In this document: positions 25,896 through 38,400 of the stretch, one piece after another | How the letters are laid out: every line of letters begins with the position of its first letter | Position numbering within the stretch: position 1 is the first letter of the stretch | From: Tetrahymena thermophila SB210 | Lineage: Eukaryota > Ciliophora > Oligohymenophorea > Hymenostomatida > Tetrahymenidae | DNA length: 64,000 bases | Direction: 5' to 3' | Assembly: GCF_000189635.1 (NCBI RefSeq) | Contig: NW_002476567.1 | Coordinates: 682,001 to 746,000 of the forward strand | Translations under genes and position numbers: made by a program | Notes under the pieces: model-generated | Seen by the model: only the letters and a program-made list of their open reading frames with translations | Database searches by the model: none | Told to the model about the DNA's origin: nothing

Positions 25896-28174
25896 ATGAA
25901 GAAGAAATTAAATAAAATGAACATAAATAAGGCAATAATATTCTTTTTCTTAACCTTTATATTAGTAAATAGTGCAAAAAAAAAGAATATAGTTTATAAA
26001 TCCAATAGCAAGGACATTTATGAACTTAGAATGCAAAGAATTAACTAAAATAATACTATAAATGTTGGATAAATAGTGACATCGATAGCTTCGTGTGATT
26101 CATACCATCGTAATGTATTTCATAATAGTACTTGGTCAACTTTAATGTGCTTTGAAAGAGATTTATCATATCAAATTTCAGCTTCAACAGCAAAGCCAAA
26201 GCAGAAAAATCAAGAATTCCTAAATTTAGAAGTAAAATTTTAGTTTAACACATTAATATATCAGAAAATTTATTAATTTAATACTTAATATAGATAAATA
26301 TAAATAGCCCTTGGAGCTGGATAGCTGGATTTGATTGTATGGAGTGTTCATAAGAGTTAGATAGTTATACTTATTAAAGTCTTTCTTAGGTATAGTGCGA
26401 AGAGAAATGCGAAATATCTAAAGTTAATAAACTATCTAAATTTAATCCTTTCAAAATCAACTAAAACTAGGAGCTAAGCAAGAATGGAGGTAAGAAAGCA
26501 GCAATAACTACATAAGATAGTGGCATATATGGAATCTTTCTAAATTATATGATTTCATTTATAGCATATAATCCTAATAGAAATATAACAATCAAAGATA
26601 CTGTCAAAGAGAAACTTTCATTTGGATCATATAATGCTTTAGAAGATCTTACCACAGTCAAAAAGCTTAAAGTTTTGCATGCTCAAAAGCTTTCTAACAT
26701 TTAATAAATAGCAGGACAAGGTTCGATAGGACTTGGTAGATTAGATATTGAATTCGATAGCAAAAATATAGGTAAAAAACTCAATAAAATATAATTAATT
26801 TTAGCTTATTTATTGAATTACATGAAAATAATTAATTTTTTTAATTTCATGAAATAAATAATATCAATATTTAATAAATTTATTTAAACCCTGATTATAA
26901 TAGAGTAGGTTAATTTTCAAAGCTATAACTAATTTAATTTATTATGATAATAATATTACTTCAAATCCAATAACTTGAAACAAATTTAAATTATTAAAAA
27001 AAAAGAACCAGAAACTCATTTTTTGAAGTAGTTGATTGAAAGCGTTGATGTTGAAGAATAAGGAGATATGGTCTTTGGAATTTATATAAATAGATAAAAT
27101 AAAGAAATTTAAGATTTTGCTTTAACATTAGGGGGATATAATGCTGAATACTCTAGTGAAGTGGATATAGAAAAATACTTTGTTGATTTAAGAATTAATA
27201 AAAAAAAGAGCAATTATCAATATATACTTCCATTAAACTCTATTAATGTTTTAGGCGAATCATTTTAATTCACTGAAGCATATATCACTCTTAGCAGTTC
27301 CTTTTTAATAATACCTTTTGAAATTCTGACCAAGATAGTTAGCTATATGAATAGCAATTATTCTATGGGTTGCTCAATAGTGGATAAAAAATACTTAATG
27401 GTTTTCTGTACTGATATTGTGCCAAGAGTCTTTAATGATAAGGAAGTTAATTTTTAATTTGATAATCTAGCAATCAGTATACCTTTTAAAGATTTTTTGC
27501 ATGTTTGTAAGCATGATAAAATAGCCTTATTCAATCAAGATATCTCCTAATCAGTATCTAATTAATGTATTTTAAATATTGCATCATCTCCTGATAATAA
27601 AGTTATCCTAGGTGAAGTTTTTTTAAATAAAAGATACACAATCTTTGATATATAAAATAATCGTATTGGATTTCTTCCACCTCAGACAGTAAATTTCTTC
27701 AGTGACGAAAATGAAAAAAGAGCTTTTGTAGATCTTCTCATGAAAATAGTAACATTTATATTTATAGCTGGAATAGTAGCTCTTTATTTTATGAACACCA
27801 TTTGGAAGATTTTAAAATCTTTCTTGAATTATCTAGGAAAGTTAATTGACATTTAAAAACTTCCTGCAACAAATAAATACTCTTCTACATAAAATTAGTA
27901 ATTCTAGTAAATTAGTCAAACGGAGGGTATTGAGATCTAAAACAATAGCTTAAACTATTCATTTGACAATAAGTTTAATGTTAGTGATAAAAACCATCCA
28001 GTAGTGGTTCCTGCAAATGTTATTCCATCTTTTAAATTACATCCTTAAAAACGAAAGATTTTTGAAACAAAAATTCAAAAACCATAAAACAACCCAAACA
28101 ATTAATAACAAAAGGAATAAAATAATTTGATAGACGATAATTCACCTAAATTAGAGAATATCGATTTGTTATGA
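25896..28174 (+). CDS. Membrane-anchored pepsin-fold protein lacking both catalytic aspartates
   Basis: Pepsin family (A1) relative, predicted 660 residues, probably non-proteolytic. ATG 25896-25898, stop TGA 28172-28174; introns 26232-26293 and 26772-27005. A hydrophobic leader (IFFFLTFILVNSA) suggests secretion. Family marks: SPWSWIAGFDCMEC at the first active-site region, GQGSIGLGRLDIEF, a C-terminal FALTLGGYNAEY, and near the end VILGEVFLNKRYTIFDIQNN followed by RIGFLPP. Where active enzymes have DTGS this protein has NINSP, and the second DTGT/DSGT position reads TLSSSFLIIP. One membrane helix (IVTFIFIAGIVALYFM, about 27,745) is followed by a Gln/Asn-rich cytoplasmic tail. The fold assignment is good; the loss of both Asp is directly read. 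Possible roles as a binding protein or scaffold are inference only. Confidence 0.85.
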
Positions 28175-28558
28175 AACAAATGTTTTAATAAAATAACCTA
28201 TTAGTTAAATATTTATTTGTAGCTTAAAATAATTTTATGAACAAATAAATTTATTAATTTATAATTTCATTTTTTAAAAAAAACTAAAAAAAAGTATTTA
28301 GTATAATTAAATTTATATTTTTATTAATATTTATTCGATTTTGTAATTGTTTAGATAATAAATAAATTATATTTATTTTAGAAATGTTTACTTAACCAAA
28401 ATTAGAATCTTAAAAGAATATTTTAAAATAAATATGATTATAAATAAATTTAGGATTTTGTTTGCAAAAAACTGGTTATTTCTATATTAAATTTTTAAAT
28501 TTTAATTTAAGCTTATTCAAAAAGTAGAAAGATAAACAAGAATACAAAAATTTTAAAA
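28175..28558. other. Intergenic spacer
   Basis: AT-rich spacer of 384 bases between two co-directional plus-strand genes. It holds the 3' end of the pepsin-like gene and the promoter of the NudCD2-like gene. No other feature seen. Confidence 0.6.
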
Positions 28559-29336
28559 ATGTAGCCATCAAGTATAGATTAAGAACTTAAAAAAAAGGCA
28601 GGGTCAAGATAAAAATTCATACATAATGGTAATAAATTTAGAATCGTTTAAAAAATTATTAATAGTTTGTATAAATAGGTTAAACTGTTTATGAATGGGA
28701 TTAAACTATAGATGATGTTAATATTTACATATAGCCACCTAAATTCGTTCTAAAAAAGTATGAAAATGAAGTTAGGAAACAATTATAACCAGGTTAACAG
28801 ATGCCGAAGCTAGAAATTATTATAGAGCCAAAACATCTTAAAATAGGAATTAAAGGAAATCCTCCATTTATAAATGTATGGATTCCCTTATTCCAATTAT
28901 GTATTAATAATTTTATATAAAAATAATATTAGGAAAGTTTAACTAGCTTATGTGATACTGATGATTCAACTTGGTGCATAGGTAATAAATACATTTGAAT
29001 TTAATTAGGATAGGCAATTTATAAAAATTATTATATTTTTGCAGAGGATGAAGAATTACATATAATTCTACAGAAGGGACATAAAGGAGAAGTATGGTAA
29101 TCAGTTTTTATAGGACATGATAAATTAGACCCTTTATTATAATAAGAAATTTAAAAGAAATTAATGTTAGAAAGATTTTAAGAAGAAGTAAATTCATAGT
29201 TAATATTATTGATCTTTTAATAATTTATTTAAAAATATGAATAATTAAGAATCCTGGTTTTGATTTTAGTGGAGCTGAATTTAATGGCTAAGCTCCAGAT
29301 CCAAGGAATTTTATGGGAGGCATTAAGTATAATTGA
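28559..29336 (+). CDS. NudC/CS-domain co-chaperone, NudCD2-like
   Basis: Small cytosolic CS-domain (p23-fold) protein of the NudC family, expected to act with Hsp90 in folding or stabilising client proteins. Predicted 181 residues, close to animal NudCD2. ATG 28559-28561, stop TGA 29334-29336; introns 28629-28678, 28876-28932, 28982-29044 and 29188-29249 keep frame. CS-domain marks: YEWDQTIDDVNIYI, KHLKIGIKGNPPFIN, DDSTWCIEDEELHIIL. The C-terminal signature LERFQEENPGFDFSGAEF matches the NudCD2 tail (animal form ERFQKENPGFDFSGAE). Its 3' end faces that of the cyclic-nucleotide-binding gene. The start codon is the first in frame, but the N-terminal dozen residues are not conserved enough to confirm it. 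Confidence 0.9.
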
Positions 29337-29694
29337 ATAAAAATTACATTTTAAACAATAAAATTGTATGAATTTTAATAATATATTAATTTATTTGTTG
29401 CATTTCAATATAATAATTATTTTATATTTCAAATATTTATTTTTTTAGTATGAATTAATAAATATTTTTTATAACATATAATATATAAATAGTAAAAAAC
29501 AAAACATAAATTATAAGATGAATAAATTTGGAAATAAATTATGAAATTATGAAAAAATTAAATTGTTGGCTATAAAATTAACTTATTAATATTATAAAAA
29601 GGAAAATAATTATATTATATATACACATTAATTTTATTTAGTATAAAGTTAAAATATCAATTAAATTGAATTTACTAAATGCAATTTAAAAAAA
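29337..29694. other. Convergent 3' spacer
   Basis: 358 bases between two converging genes. Extremely A/T-rich; it should contain both polyadenylation regions. Nothing else seen. Confidence 0.6.
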
Positions 29695-32281
29695 TCAGTT
29701 TAATGGTTATAATCTTTTTCTTTATAAATGCTTAGGTGAGGTCCTTTAGCTTAAAGATTATCTTTCACTTAACCTCTTATTATACGAAAAACTTGAATTA
29801 TTTTTCACTAAAATAGAATCTGAGCAATTATTAATAACTTCAAGTGATTAAATTTCTGTATTATACATTTCATTAACTTTGTCTCTATTGGATTGCTAAA
29901 CTTAATTTAACAAATATTTTTTCAGAGATTATTTATATTGTTAATCTTCTATTTTTGAAATAGTATTAATGCTGTTACTTCTTTTTTTTTCTTCTTTATA
30001 CAACTTATTTGGAAGAATTACAGCTAAAGGATAGTTTTATTTTTAGTTATTAGATGAATTATTTACGATTTGCTATAATTTTTATTGCTATACTCCATTT
30101 TATTCATTTTATCTATAATAAAAAGCTTTTTCAATCATTATCTTTTTTTTTCTTTATAATTAATCAAAATTTCCAAAAATTTATGATCCTTTTACACCTT
30201 CATTTTATAAATCTATTTTATTATTTTAAATTTTATTTGAGCTTTCTGTTGTTTTTGTTCTTTGTATTTTTTTCAAAATGTTTTCTTATAGCTCTTAATT
30301 TTTTTGATTATGGATTTATTCCATTTTATGAGTCAGTTCCTTATTCATACTGGGAAGAAAATTTAGTATAAAGCTATCAGGGTTTTGAAGCACAAATGAG
30401 TCTAATTAATTTTTAAATATTAACATTACTTCAAAAAATTTTATATTGTCAAATAATTTACTTGGATTTTTAGAAGTGTCTGATTATTAAATAATGGAGG
30501 CTTTTACTTTTTAGTAAAGCTTGGGTAAATCACTATTTATTTCATTAACAATAGAATTTTTTTCCTTCATAGGACTTGTTTTATTTTTATAATGGCTCTA
30601 TAAAGTGTCTTAGTCAATGTACATTTAGTCAGCTTCATATCCATTCAATAAAATATTAGATTCTTAGTTGATATTTTCAAGGCTATTTTATCTAGTCTAC
30701 TAATAATTAAGTGATTAATTTAAATACCTTCCTTTTCTGATCACTTATTTCTTTGAAACTACAATTTTGGTATTCTTTCTGTTTGTATAAGCATCTTAAA
30801 TATTGCAAACAGAATTTATTTTATTCTCATTTTTGTCTAACCTTCTTGAGCTTTTTTCAATTAAATTTTGCATTTGTCCATTTTCATCATTATTGAATTT
30901 AAGAAGAATCGTTTTGTAATTTTTAGACATTAAACTTTAATAATCATTGGTTTGCTATAATTCTTTATCTTAATTTTACTAAAGATCCTCTAACTTGACT
31001 TTAACCCTTTTTATAATTTCTTATTTAGTATTTACATTTTTGTTTAAAATATCATTTTCAAAAGTAAATATATCCATTTAGAACAGTGTTGCTTTATCTG
31101 AAATACACACTACTTTGTGGATTCTCTTATTTTAATTTTGAAATAGTTCTTCTTCACCAAATAGCTCATGAACCTACAGTAATCTTAACTAAAATATTTT
31201 TTGTTTAATTTATGATTTATATCAAACTAAATACTTTTTATTTTTGTTTCTTTATCTTTTTTTCTTTTTTCATTATATCTTCCACTGATATTGTGCAATC
31301 ATCCCACTCATCTATTTCATCATTTTAGGCAATCTTTTAGATTAAATAAGACTCAATTTTAATAAAAAACTTATAATTAGAATAAATACTAAAAAAGTTC
31401 CATTCAGAACAATGAATACAGATTATATTTGCTAATTCTCTTAGTATATAATTTCCTCCTTTTTGCAATGAATAGTTTTCATTTTTTCAGCTATATTTGA
31501 TATCTCTTTCATATTCCATCCTTAAAATAAACTCATATTAATAAGATTTTAGATAGTTTTTTATCTTTCTCTTTCTTCTTTTTTTTAAATGATATTCAAA
31601 TAATCCTCCCTTTTGATAACCCCTAAAAATGTATCAGTGTGAGCAAAAACTGTTGAAACTCTTAAAGAATTATCTTCGTAAAGAGCCATTTCTCCGAAAC
31701 TGGCACCAGCATCTAAAACCTAAAATTAGAAGACCTTTAAATTACTAAAAGAGTTAATATAAATACCTTAATAAGCTTGATATTATCATGAGTATCTTAA
31801 TTCATTTCTTTATCTTGATTAAACCCATTTACAACATCTTGAATGTTTATCATTTAATTTTTTTCTGCATATATTCCTACTTTTCCAGCTAAGATTATGT
31901 AAAAGCTATCTCCTTACTATCCTGTAAATAAATAAGATGATTATTGCTAGTTTTCTTGCAATCAAAATTAAAAACCTGTTCTAAAAACAAGCTATGATGA
32001 ATTATAGTATTCGTATTTAATATATTTGCAAAATAGTCTTTATGTAAATTCATCTCCTTCTTCTCTGAATTTAATGAAAAAAGGTATAATCTATAAAACA
32101 TCCATTAAAAAATTAATGTGTTATTTTTTCCTCTAATTACCATTCAGCTGTAAAATTTGTATCAATTCCTAAATTAAATATGAAGTTAATTAATAAATTA
32201 AGATTACATATCATTAAATATGTTTACCCTTAATTTATCCATAGCTTGATTTGAGTCATTTGCTGTAGTATTTAGACTCAT
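29695..32281 (-). CDS. Protein with two cyclic-nucleotide-binding domains
   Basis: Likely cAMP/cGMP effector, predicted 781 residues. ATG 32279-32281, stop TGA 29695-29697. Introns 32169-32227, 31922-31975, 31720-31766, a very short 31370-31389 and 31174-31234. First domain: LVFRTGQQGDSFYIILAGK, then LDAGASFGEMALYEDNSLR and VSTVF, with the phosphate-binding Glu and Arg in place. Second domain: KKEEIIYQENQQIQSVFIVL and VHELFGEEELF. A long charged, Gln/Asn-rich tail follows; it has no kinase, channel or other output domain. The layout recalls a regulatory subunit without the PKA inhibitory segment; whether it binds nucleotide is inferred. An apparent plus-strand frame at 30,054-30,371 lies antisense to this tail and is not a gene. 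Confidence 0.85.
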
Positions 32282-33393
32282 TTAAACAAATGATAATTTT
32301 AAGCTAAAATATTAATCCTTAATATAAAATTTAATTGCGGGACTGATAATTAATGATAAAAATTATGATTAAAAACATATCACTATAATAATTAAACAAA
32401 TATTTTTTATATAAAAATACTTTTGTTTATTATGTAAATTGCTACTTGATAAAAAGAATAAGCTAAGATTAAATTTCGTCAAAAATAATATGAATCATTC
32501 ATTCATTTATTTATTTAATAATATATTTATGCTTTCACTATGACAGAAATTGATTTCCATTAGTAAATTGTCGATTTCTATTGTAATTTGATTAAAAAAA
32601 TGAAATTTTTTTAATATAATCATTTCAAAAATTATATGAAGAAATATTAAAATAAAACTTAAATTATTGGCAAACAAAATAAAATTTTTTTTTTTAATAT
32701 TTATCATACAAATTTAATTATTGTAAATAATATTTTAAATACCTTCTTTAATTTATTCTTATTAGAACATCTATTATTTTTTCAAATTTTATTTTAATTA
32801 TTTTCAATAAAATAAGGAAAATTTTTATTCAGTTTAAATATGGCAGAATTAAATCATAATTTTTAACATTTAAAGTATTGTGAAAAATCTATAATTTTTA
32901 TAAAATATTTTTAATAAATTTTAGCAATTCAATTAAAATTTTAGAAATATCTTTTGATTCTTTCTAAAACTATAAGCTCAACGAACTTAAAATTTATACT
33001 TCAAAGATTTTATTTTACCATTTAAGTCTTTTACTATTCAAGCCTTTATTAATTTTACATAAATTTAAAATAGATTTATTGCATAAATTGTTTTATTTGA
33101 TTTTAAAAATTCAAATCACAACTATTTAAAATAAAATTTAAATTAAGCGTAATGTGAATTTCTAAATCAAAATAATATTTAAGAATTTTGATTTTTTTTT
33201 ATTTAAATTTTAATTAGGAAGAAATTATATTATTTTATCAAAGATTTAATTTAAAATTATGTGAAACAGTAAAAAAAATTCATAATCAGACATAGTTTTT
33301 TATATTGCTTTTATGAATTTTGTAACTAAAAGGAAGTTAATTTATTTAATATAAAATGGTAGAAGACATATCTTAGTAAACAAGTTTAAATAA
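32282..33393. other. Intergenic spacer
   Basis: 1.1 kb of A/T-rich DNA upstream of the cyclic-nucleotide-binding gene and downstream of the hydrolase gene. Must include the promoter of the former. A hydrophobic frame at 32,507-32,707 (minus) is biased toward Phe, Ile, Leu and Asn as expected of random A/T-rich DNA, and I do not call it. Confidence 0.55.
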
Positions 33394-34524
33394 TCAATTT
33401 ATGTTGTTCATTATATATGAATGAATTTGCTTAGGTTAATCGTAAACTATATTATGAGTAGAGTCATTAATAACAATAAATGAAGAAGGAGTTAGTTTAG
33501 CTTCAACAATCCTTTTTGCACCATCAGAACACATCCAATCTTTATCGCCATACATAAAATGAATGTGAAAATCAAATTATTTTTTCATTTCTTTTATTTC
33601 ATAACTAAGAATTTCTTCAATTGAGTGGATAGCAGACATCCTTGGGAATCTTAATAAATAAAAAATCGCCTTATCGCTGCTATCAGGTAATTCAATTAAT
33701 CCTGTCATATAATCATACCAGTCAGATCGTAAGTTTTCTTCAATTTATAATCTTTTTTTTAGATAGTTATTTAACATAAAATAGGTAGGGACAAGAGGCA
33801 TTTTAAAGAATCTAGAAATAGTCTTTTTTTCATGCCAAGCACTTTAGAAGTAATTAAAAAATTATGATTAAATATAGCCACTTTCCTCCTGCCTCTTTTT
33901 GAACCAAAGATCTACTTCTTCTTATGTACGCTTAGTACCTCCAAGAGGACTAACTAAAAACAGTTTAACTACTCTTTATTAATGTCTTATTGCATAATTA
34001 AAACCCATGTAACCACCAAATGAGTGACCAACTATAATTAATTTGTTTATTCCTTTAGCTATTCTCCATTTTTCGATACTCTAAACAAAATATTCTATAC
34101 ATTCATTGATTGTAGTGTAGTGAAATTCATGATGAGATGAAAGTCCCATTCCTAAGAAATCGATGGTATATGTATCAAAACTATCTTAAAAGAGAGAACT
34201 CAACTTGTAGTAACTTAAACTTGTACCACCGTAACCATGTAAGCATAAAATACTTGGAATTTCATTTGATTATTATTGAGTTTATTTTCTTGGGTATTTT
34301 ATTGTGTGTATAAATAGATCTTAGTTGCTACCATCTAATCTTATTTTAACATCTTCTATTATAGGTTGAAGAGAGCATTTCTTGTAAATTTATGTTTCGT
34401 TCAAAGTAGCTTTAATGTATCCTTTTCTCTCATCTTCAGTTAAAAGAGCTTTATAAGGTTAGCTGTTTATTATTTTTTATTCTTAAGGAGTCAGCTATTT
34501 TGTACCAAAAAGTGATGAAAACAT
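33394..34524 (-). CDS. Alpha/beta hydrolase of the ABHD4/ABHD5 type
   Basis: Predicted serine hydrolase acting on lipid esters or N-acyl phospholipids, 376 residues, no intron. ATG 34522-34524, stop TGA 33394-33396. Visible: oxyanion region LHGYGGTSLSYY, the DFLGMGLSS loop typical of the family, nucleophile elbow GHSFGGYMG with Ser, acid region MYGDKDWM, and the C-terminal His in STHNIVYDQP. The triad is therefore complete, which favours an active ABHD4-like enzyme over ABHD5/CGI-58, where the Ser is replaced. No signal peptide or membrane helix; probably cytosolic or lipid-surface associated. Precise substrate is inference. Confidence 0.9.
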
Positions 34525-35464
34525 TTTTAAATATTAGAGATTTAACTTTTGATATTATTATTATTTATATAAGCATTTGTTTCAATTTAATTAATTTAAA
34601 CAACTTAATTAATTCTTCTAGAAGTATAGCAATTCTATTTGTTGCTTATATCTTACTCAATTTTTAAAAAAATAATCTTTTTTTCATCTAGATTGTTTTA
34701 ATTTATCTTTCTATTTTACATTAAGAATTATCATGTAAAAAAGTAAAGAATTTTTTTTTTTATGTAAATTCTAATTAATTCTTACAAAAGAAGAAATCCA
34801 TAAAAATTCGATTTTAAATTTTAAAAATAAGTTTATTTTGATAAGTATGAATTGAAATCTTTTAAATAAAAATACATTTTACTTAGTTATAAACTTAAAT
34901 AAATATTATTAAATCAATAGATTAGATAAACACTTAAAATACCTTTATATTATAAATAAATAAACCTAGTTTTAAAAATTATTTTTTTTGAAATTTTGGC
35001 TGTTTAATCAAAAAATTTAATTGAATCTTCATTAAATATTTTTTCAATATTATTTTTTTTTAGAAAAAATAAATTAAAAGGTTTTTCAAAACTTTTATTT
35101 GAGAGTTCAAAACTTATAATTCTCCTTTAATCATTTGAATTAATTCTTTAAATTAAAATATTTAAAACAAAATAAAATTACAAAAAGATAAAAGTTTTTA
35201 TTTTTAAACTCATAAAAATAAAATTAAATATTTTATTCTAATTTTTATAAAATAAAACCTTTTTTAGTTTAAATCTTAAATTTTTTTTTGATTTACTTTT
35301 TAACCGAAATTGATCAATATTTTTAATTTTATGTTAGATATATTGTTTATTATTTTAAAAAATGAAAATTTATTTAAAAATGATTTTTAAGAAATTAAAA
35401 TATAAAACTTATTAAATAAATAAAATTAATATTTTATTTTTAATAAGCAAAGTCTGACTGACTT
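34525..35464. other. Intergenic spacer
   Basis: 940 bases, very A/T-rich, between the hydrolase start and the end of the first cysteine-rich gene. It should hold the hydrolase promoter. No other feature seen. Confidence 0.6.
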
Positions 35465-38400
35465 TCATACTAATTTAGAATCATTTAGAACATACCTTCT
35501 TCTTAAAGTTTGGTATAGCTAAAATACTAAGTAGCATACTTGTGTAAAATATATTACTAATAATTACACTGCTACAAAAATAGAGATTAAATTTTAAATA
35601 GAACTGCTTATATTTGAAATAGAGTCATTTATTGCCAATACAATAATCAAAATCATTGATGATATCATCAAAAATCTACTAGCCAAATGTAATCTTTGCT
35701 CATATTAGCTCTTATATGGTCTTAAGATTAACATCACAGTAAATTCTATGCCTACACATAGACAGCATATGTATGCTTAATTTATTGGATTAGATTAATT
35801 AAAAACAAGCTGTTGAATAACAATTGTTTTTCTAAATAAAAAGAGGAGATTCATAATTGCTTTCTTTTAATTCATCTCTATGCCGCTATAAAGATATCCA
35901 TATAATGATTTTATTTTGTCATTATATATTAACTAGTATGTTTATATTCTAGTAGATTAAAGAGTCAAAATATTTAATCTAATAATTCCAAGTAAAAGAA
36001 TTATAGCTGATATGACGCCAACTAATTATGAAGTTGTCATATTTGCAGAATCGTAAAATTATAGAAATACTGAGAGTAACAAATCGCAGTAAGTCAAAAA
36101 ACCTAACCCAACTATAACTTAAAAGAAATACTCAGTTTAGTAACTTCTTAAAGCTTCTATTAAGAAATTTTTAGAGTGAATAAATTTTCTTACAATTAAT
36201 TTGCTTATAATATAAACTAAAAAAGAGAATACCCATATTACTACTGATTAAATCAAATTTGAATATATGAATGTATCAATTTTTTCCATTCTAAACTTAA
36301 AAGGAGAGTTTGAATTGTTATTTGATATGTTTGGAATAAATTCAAAATTTGCAAAATCAAATAGTTTAATTATATTATAAAGAATACTTTGATATTACAC
36401 ATTTAAGTAAAGCAAATAATTTGTCAATTATAAAATATCAAAGAAACTAACAAGCATATAAAAAGGAGCTCCTAGAACTAATGCAAAGTAAGATGTACCT
36501 ATTAGAGCTTACGAAATTTCTGTAGATTTAGACACTTATGGGTATTTATAGAAACCATATTCTGGTAAATCTCCTTAAAGTTTAATAATCTTTAATCCAA
36601 AATTCTAGCTTTAAACAATATTTTTTTCATTGATAAAATCAACTAAAAGTTGTTTATACTTATTATTTGAATTTTATTCAATAGTTATTGAAATTAATAC
36701 TTTAAGCTTTTAAACTTATTAATTTAAATCACTTGAGTTGAATCTTGTGTTAATTTCTTATTCTTTCACAATTTCATAATTTATGTCATAATCTTGATTT
36801 TAAACTGAATCTAAATTCATGCTCCATTTAGGCTCAACAACAAAAATCTCTTCACTAAATGTAATTTTGGCTTAAATTAGAATTTTGTTATCTTTTAATT
36901 AAATTTCATCAAGTACTTGAAGTTTGGGAATTACACCGCCTGTTTATCCTATTATACACTTTTTTAGGATTTCATCAAAATACTAGTCTTAATTACAGAC
37001 AATGCAAGAGTTTTTAAAGTCTAAGATTTTTCCATAAGGACATGTTTAACACTCTGTAGAAGAATTTAAGCAAGTTTAACAATCTGGCGAGCATTTAAAA
37101 CATAGTCCATTCTGCAAAAAGTATCCATCCTTACATTAATCACAAATTTGAGGTTAGTTTTTGTCATAATTATTCATATAATTAGGTAAACATTTAGTGC
37201 ATTAATTTTTCTAAAGACACTCTACACAGTTATCTGGACAATCAAAACATGTATTTTGAATTTAATCTAAATATTAACCTGTTTAGCAATTTTGAACACA
37301 TAAATGTAATTGTTTATGTTTTCCATTAGGACAGTCTTGATAGCATTTATGATCATCTTCGTTTAAAAAATCTTCACATTCAAGACATTTTCCACCTCCT
37401 TCACATTTTAAGCATGTTTTTTAGTCACAAGATAAACATTTTTAAGAAAGTATATCCTTATATGTTTTTTATGGGCAGTCTGAATAACATTAATTTAGGG
37501 ATTCATAAAAGAAATAACCTGGAACACATTTTGTGCATTTATCTTAAGTGTCAACACACTCAGCGCATGTGTTAGTATTGCACTATAAGCAACTTTTGCT
37601 ATTTTGATCAGCAAAGTATCCAGACTAGTTACAACTTGAAACACATTCATTATTCTAATAGTTTTTATATGTATTCAGAGGACAGTCACTAGAACACTTT
37701 CCATTATTTAAGAAATTGTTAGGTAAACATTTCAAGCAATTATTTTGATCACAAATATCACAATTAGAAAATATACTCTTACATTAAATGCATAAATTTG
37801 AGTTAAGAGGATCTTCTACTGTGCCTTATGGGCAATTTGCTAAACACTCTAAATTATAAATTTTTTGATTACAAATCGTACATTTTTATGTAGTTTTATC
37901 AGGCACTTAATTAGAAGAAGGGCAAGATTCAACACATAATTTGTTAATATCATCGATATACTTAGGACATGTTTAGACACATTAATTTCCATTTAAGTAT
38001 TACTCATGATTGCTTGTATAACAACTCAGGCAAGAACCATCAGCTTAACAAGTTTTACAAAGTGTATTTAAACATATTTCGCAAGTTTTAACACCAGTGA
38101 ACTAGTCTTGATTTTTATAATATCCATCTAGACATGTATTAATACATTTTTTAGAGACAACATCAAGATAAATATCTCCAGATTAGCATTATGTGCAATA
38201 CTTTGAATTGCATTTAATACAGTTAGCATCAAAATCAGAGCAAGGCTAACAAATATTATTGCTATCAGGATAAGTTCCATCAGTACAATTTAATGTACAA
38301 AAACCATTCTGTAAATAAAGAGAACTAATACATTTTGTACATTAATTAGGTTTTTAAGGATCACATATTTCGCACTCATTTTTTTAATCACAAAACTCAC

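Noticed and set aside
28609..28678. A 20-base intron (GTTTAAAAAATTATTAATAG) in the NudCD2-like gene
   Set aside because: A standard 50-base intron at 28629-28678 gives HNGQTVYEWDQT, which fits the CS domain better and needs no unusual intron.
30054..30371. Plus-strand hydrophobic 105-codon frame
   Set aside because: Lies antisense to the Gln/Asn-rich tail of the cyclic-nucleotide-binding gene, whose frame is continuous and ends at a proper TGA. Phe/Leu richness is the expected mirror of Asn/Lys-rich coding.
32507..32707. Minus-strand 66-codon frame
   Set aside because: Composition is almost only Ile, Leu, Phe, Asn and Lys as in random A/T-rich spacer, with no conserved feature or neighbour support.
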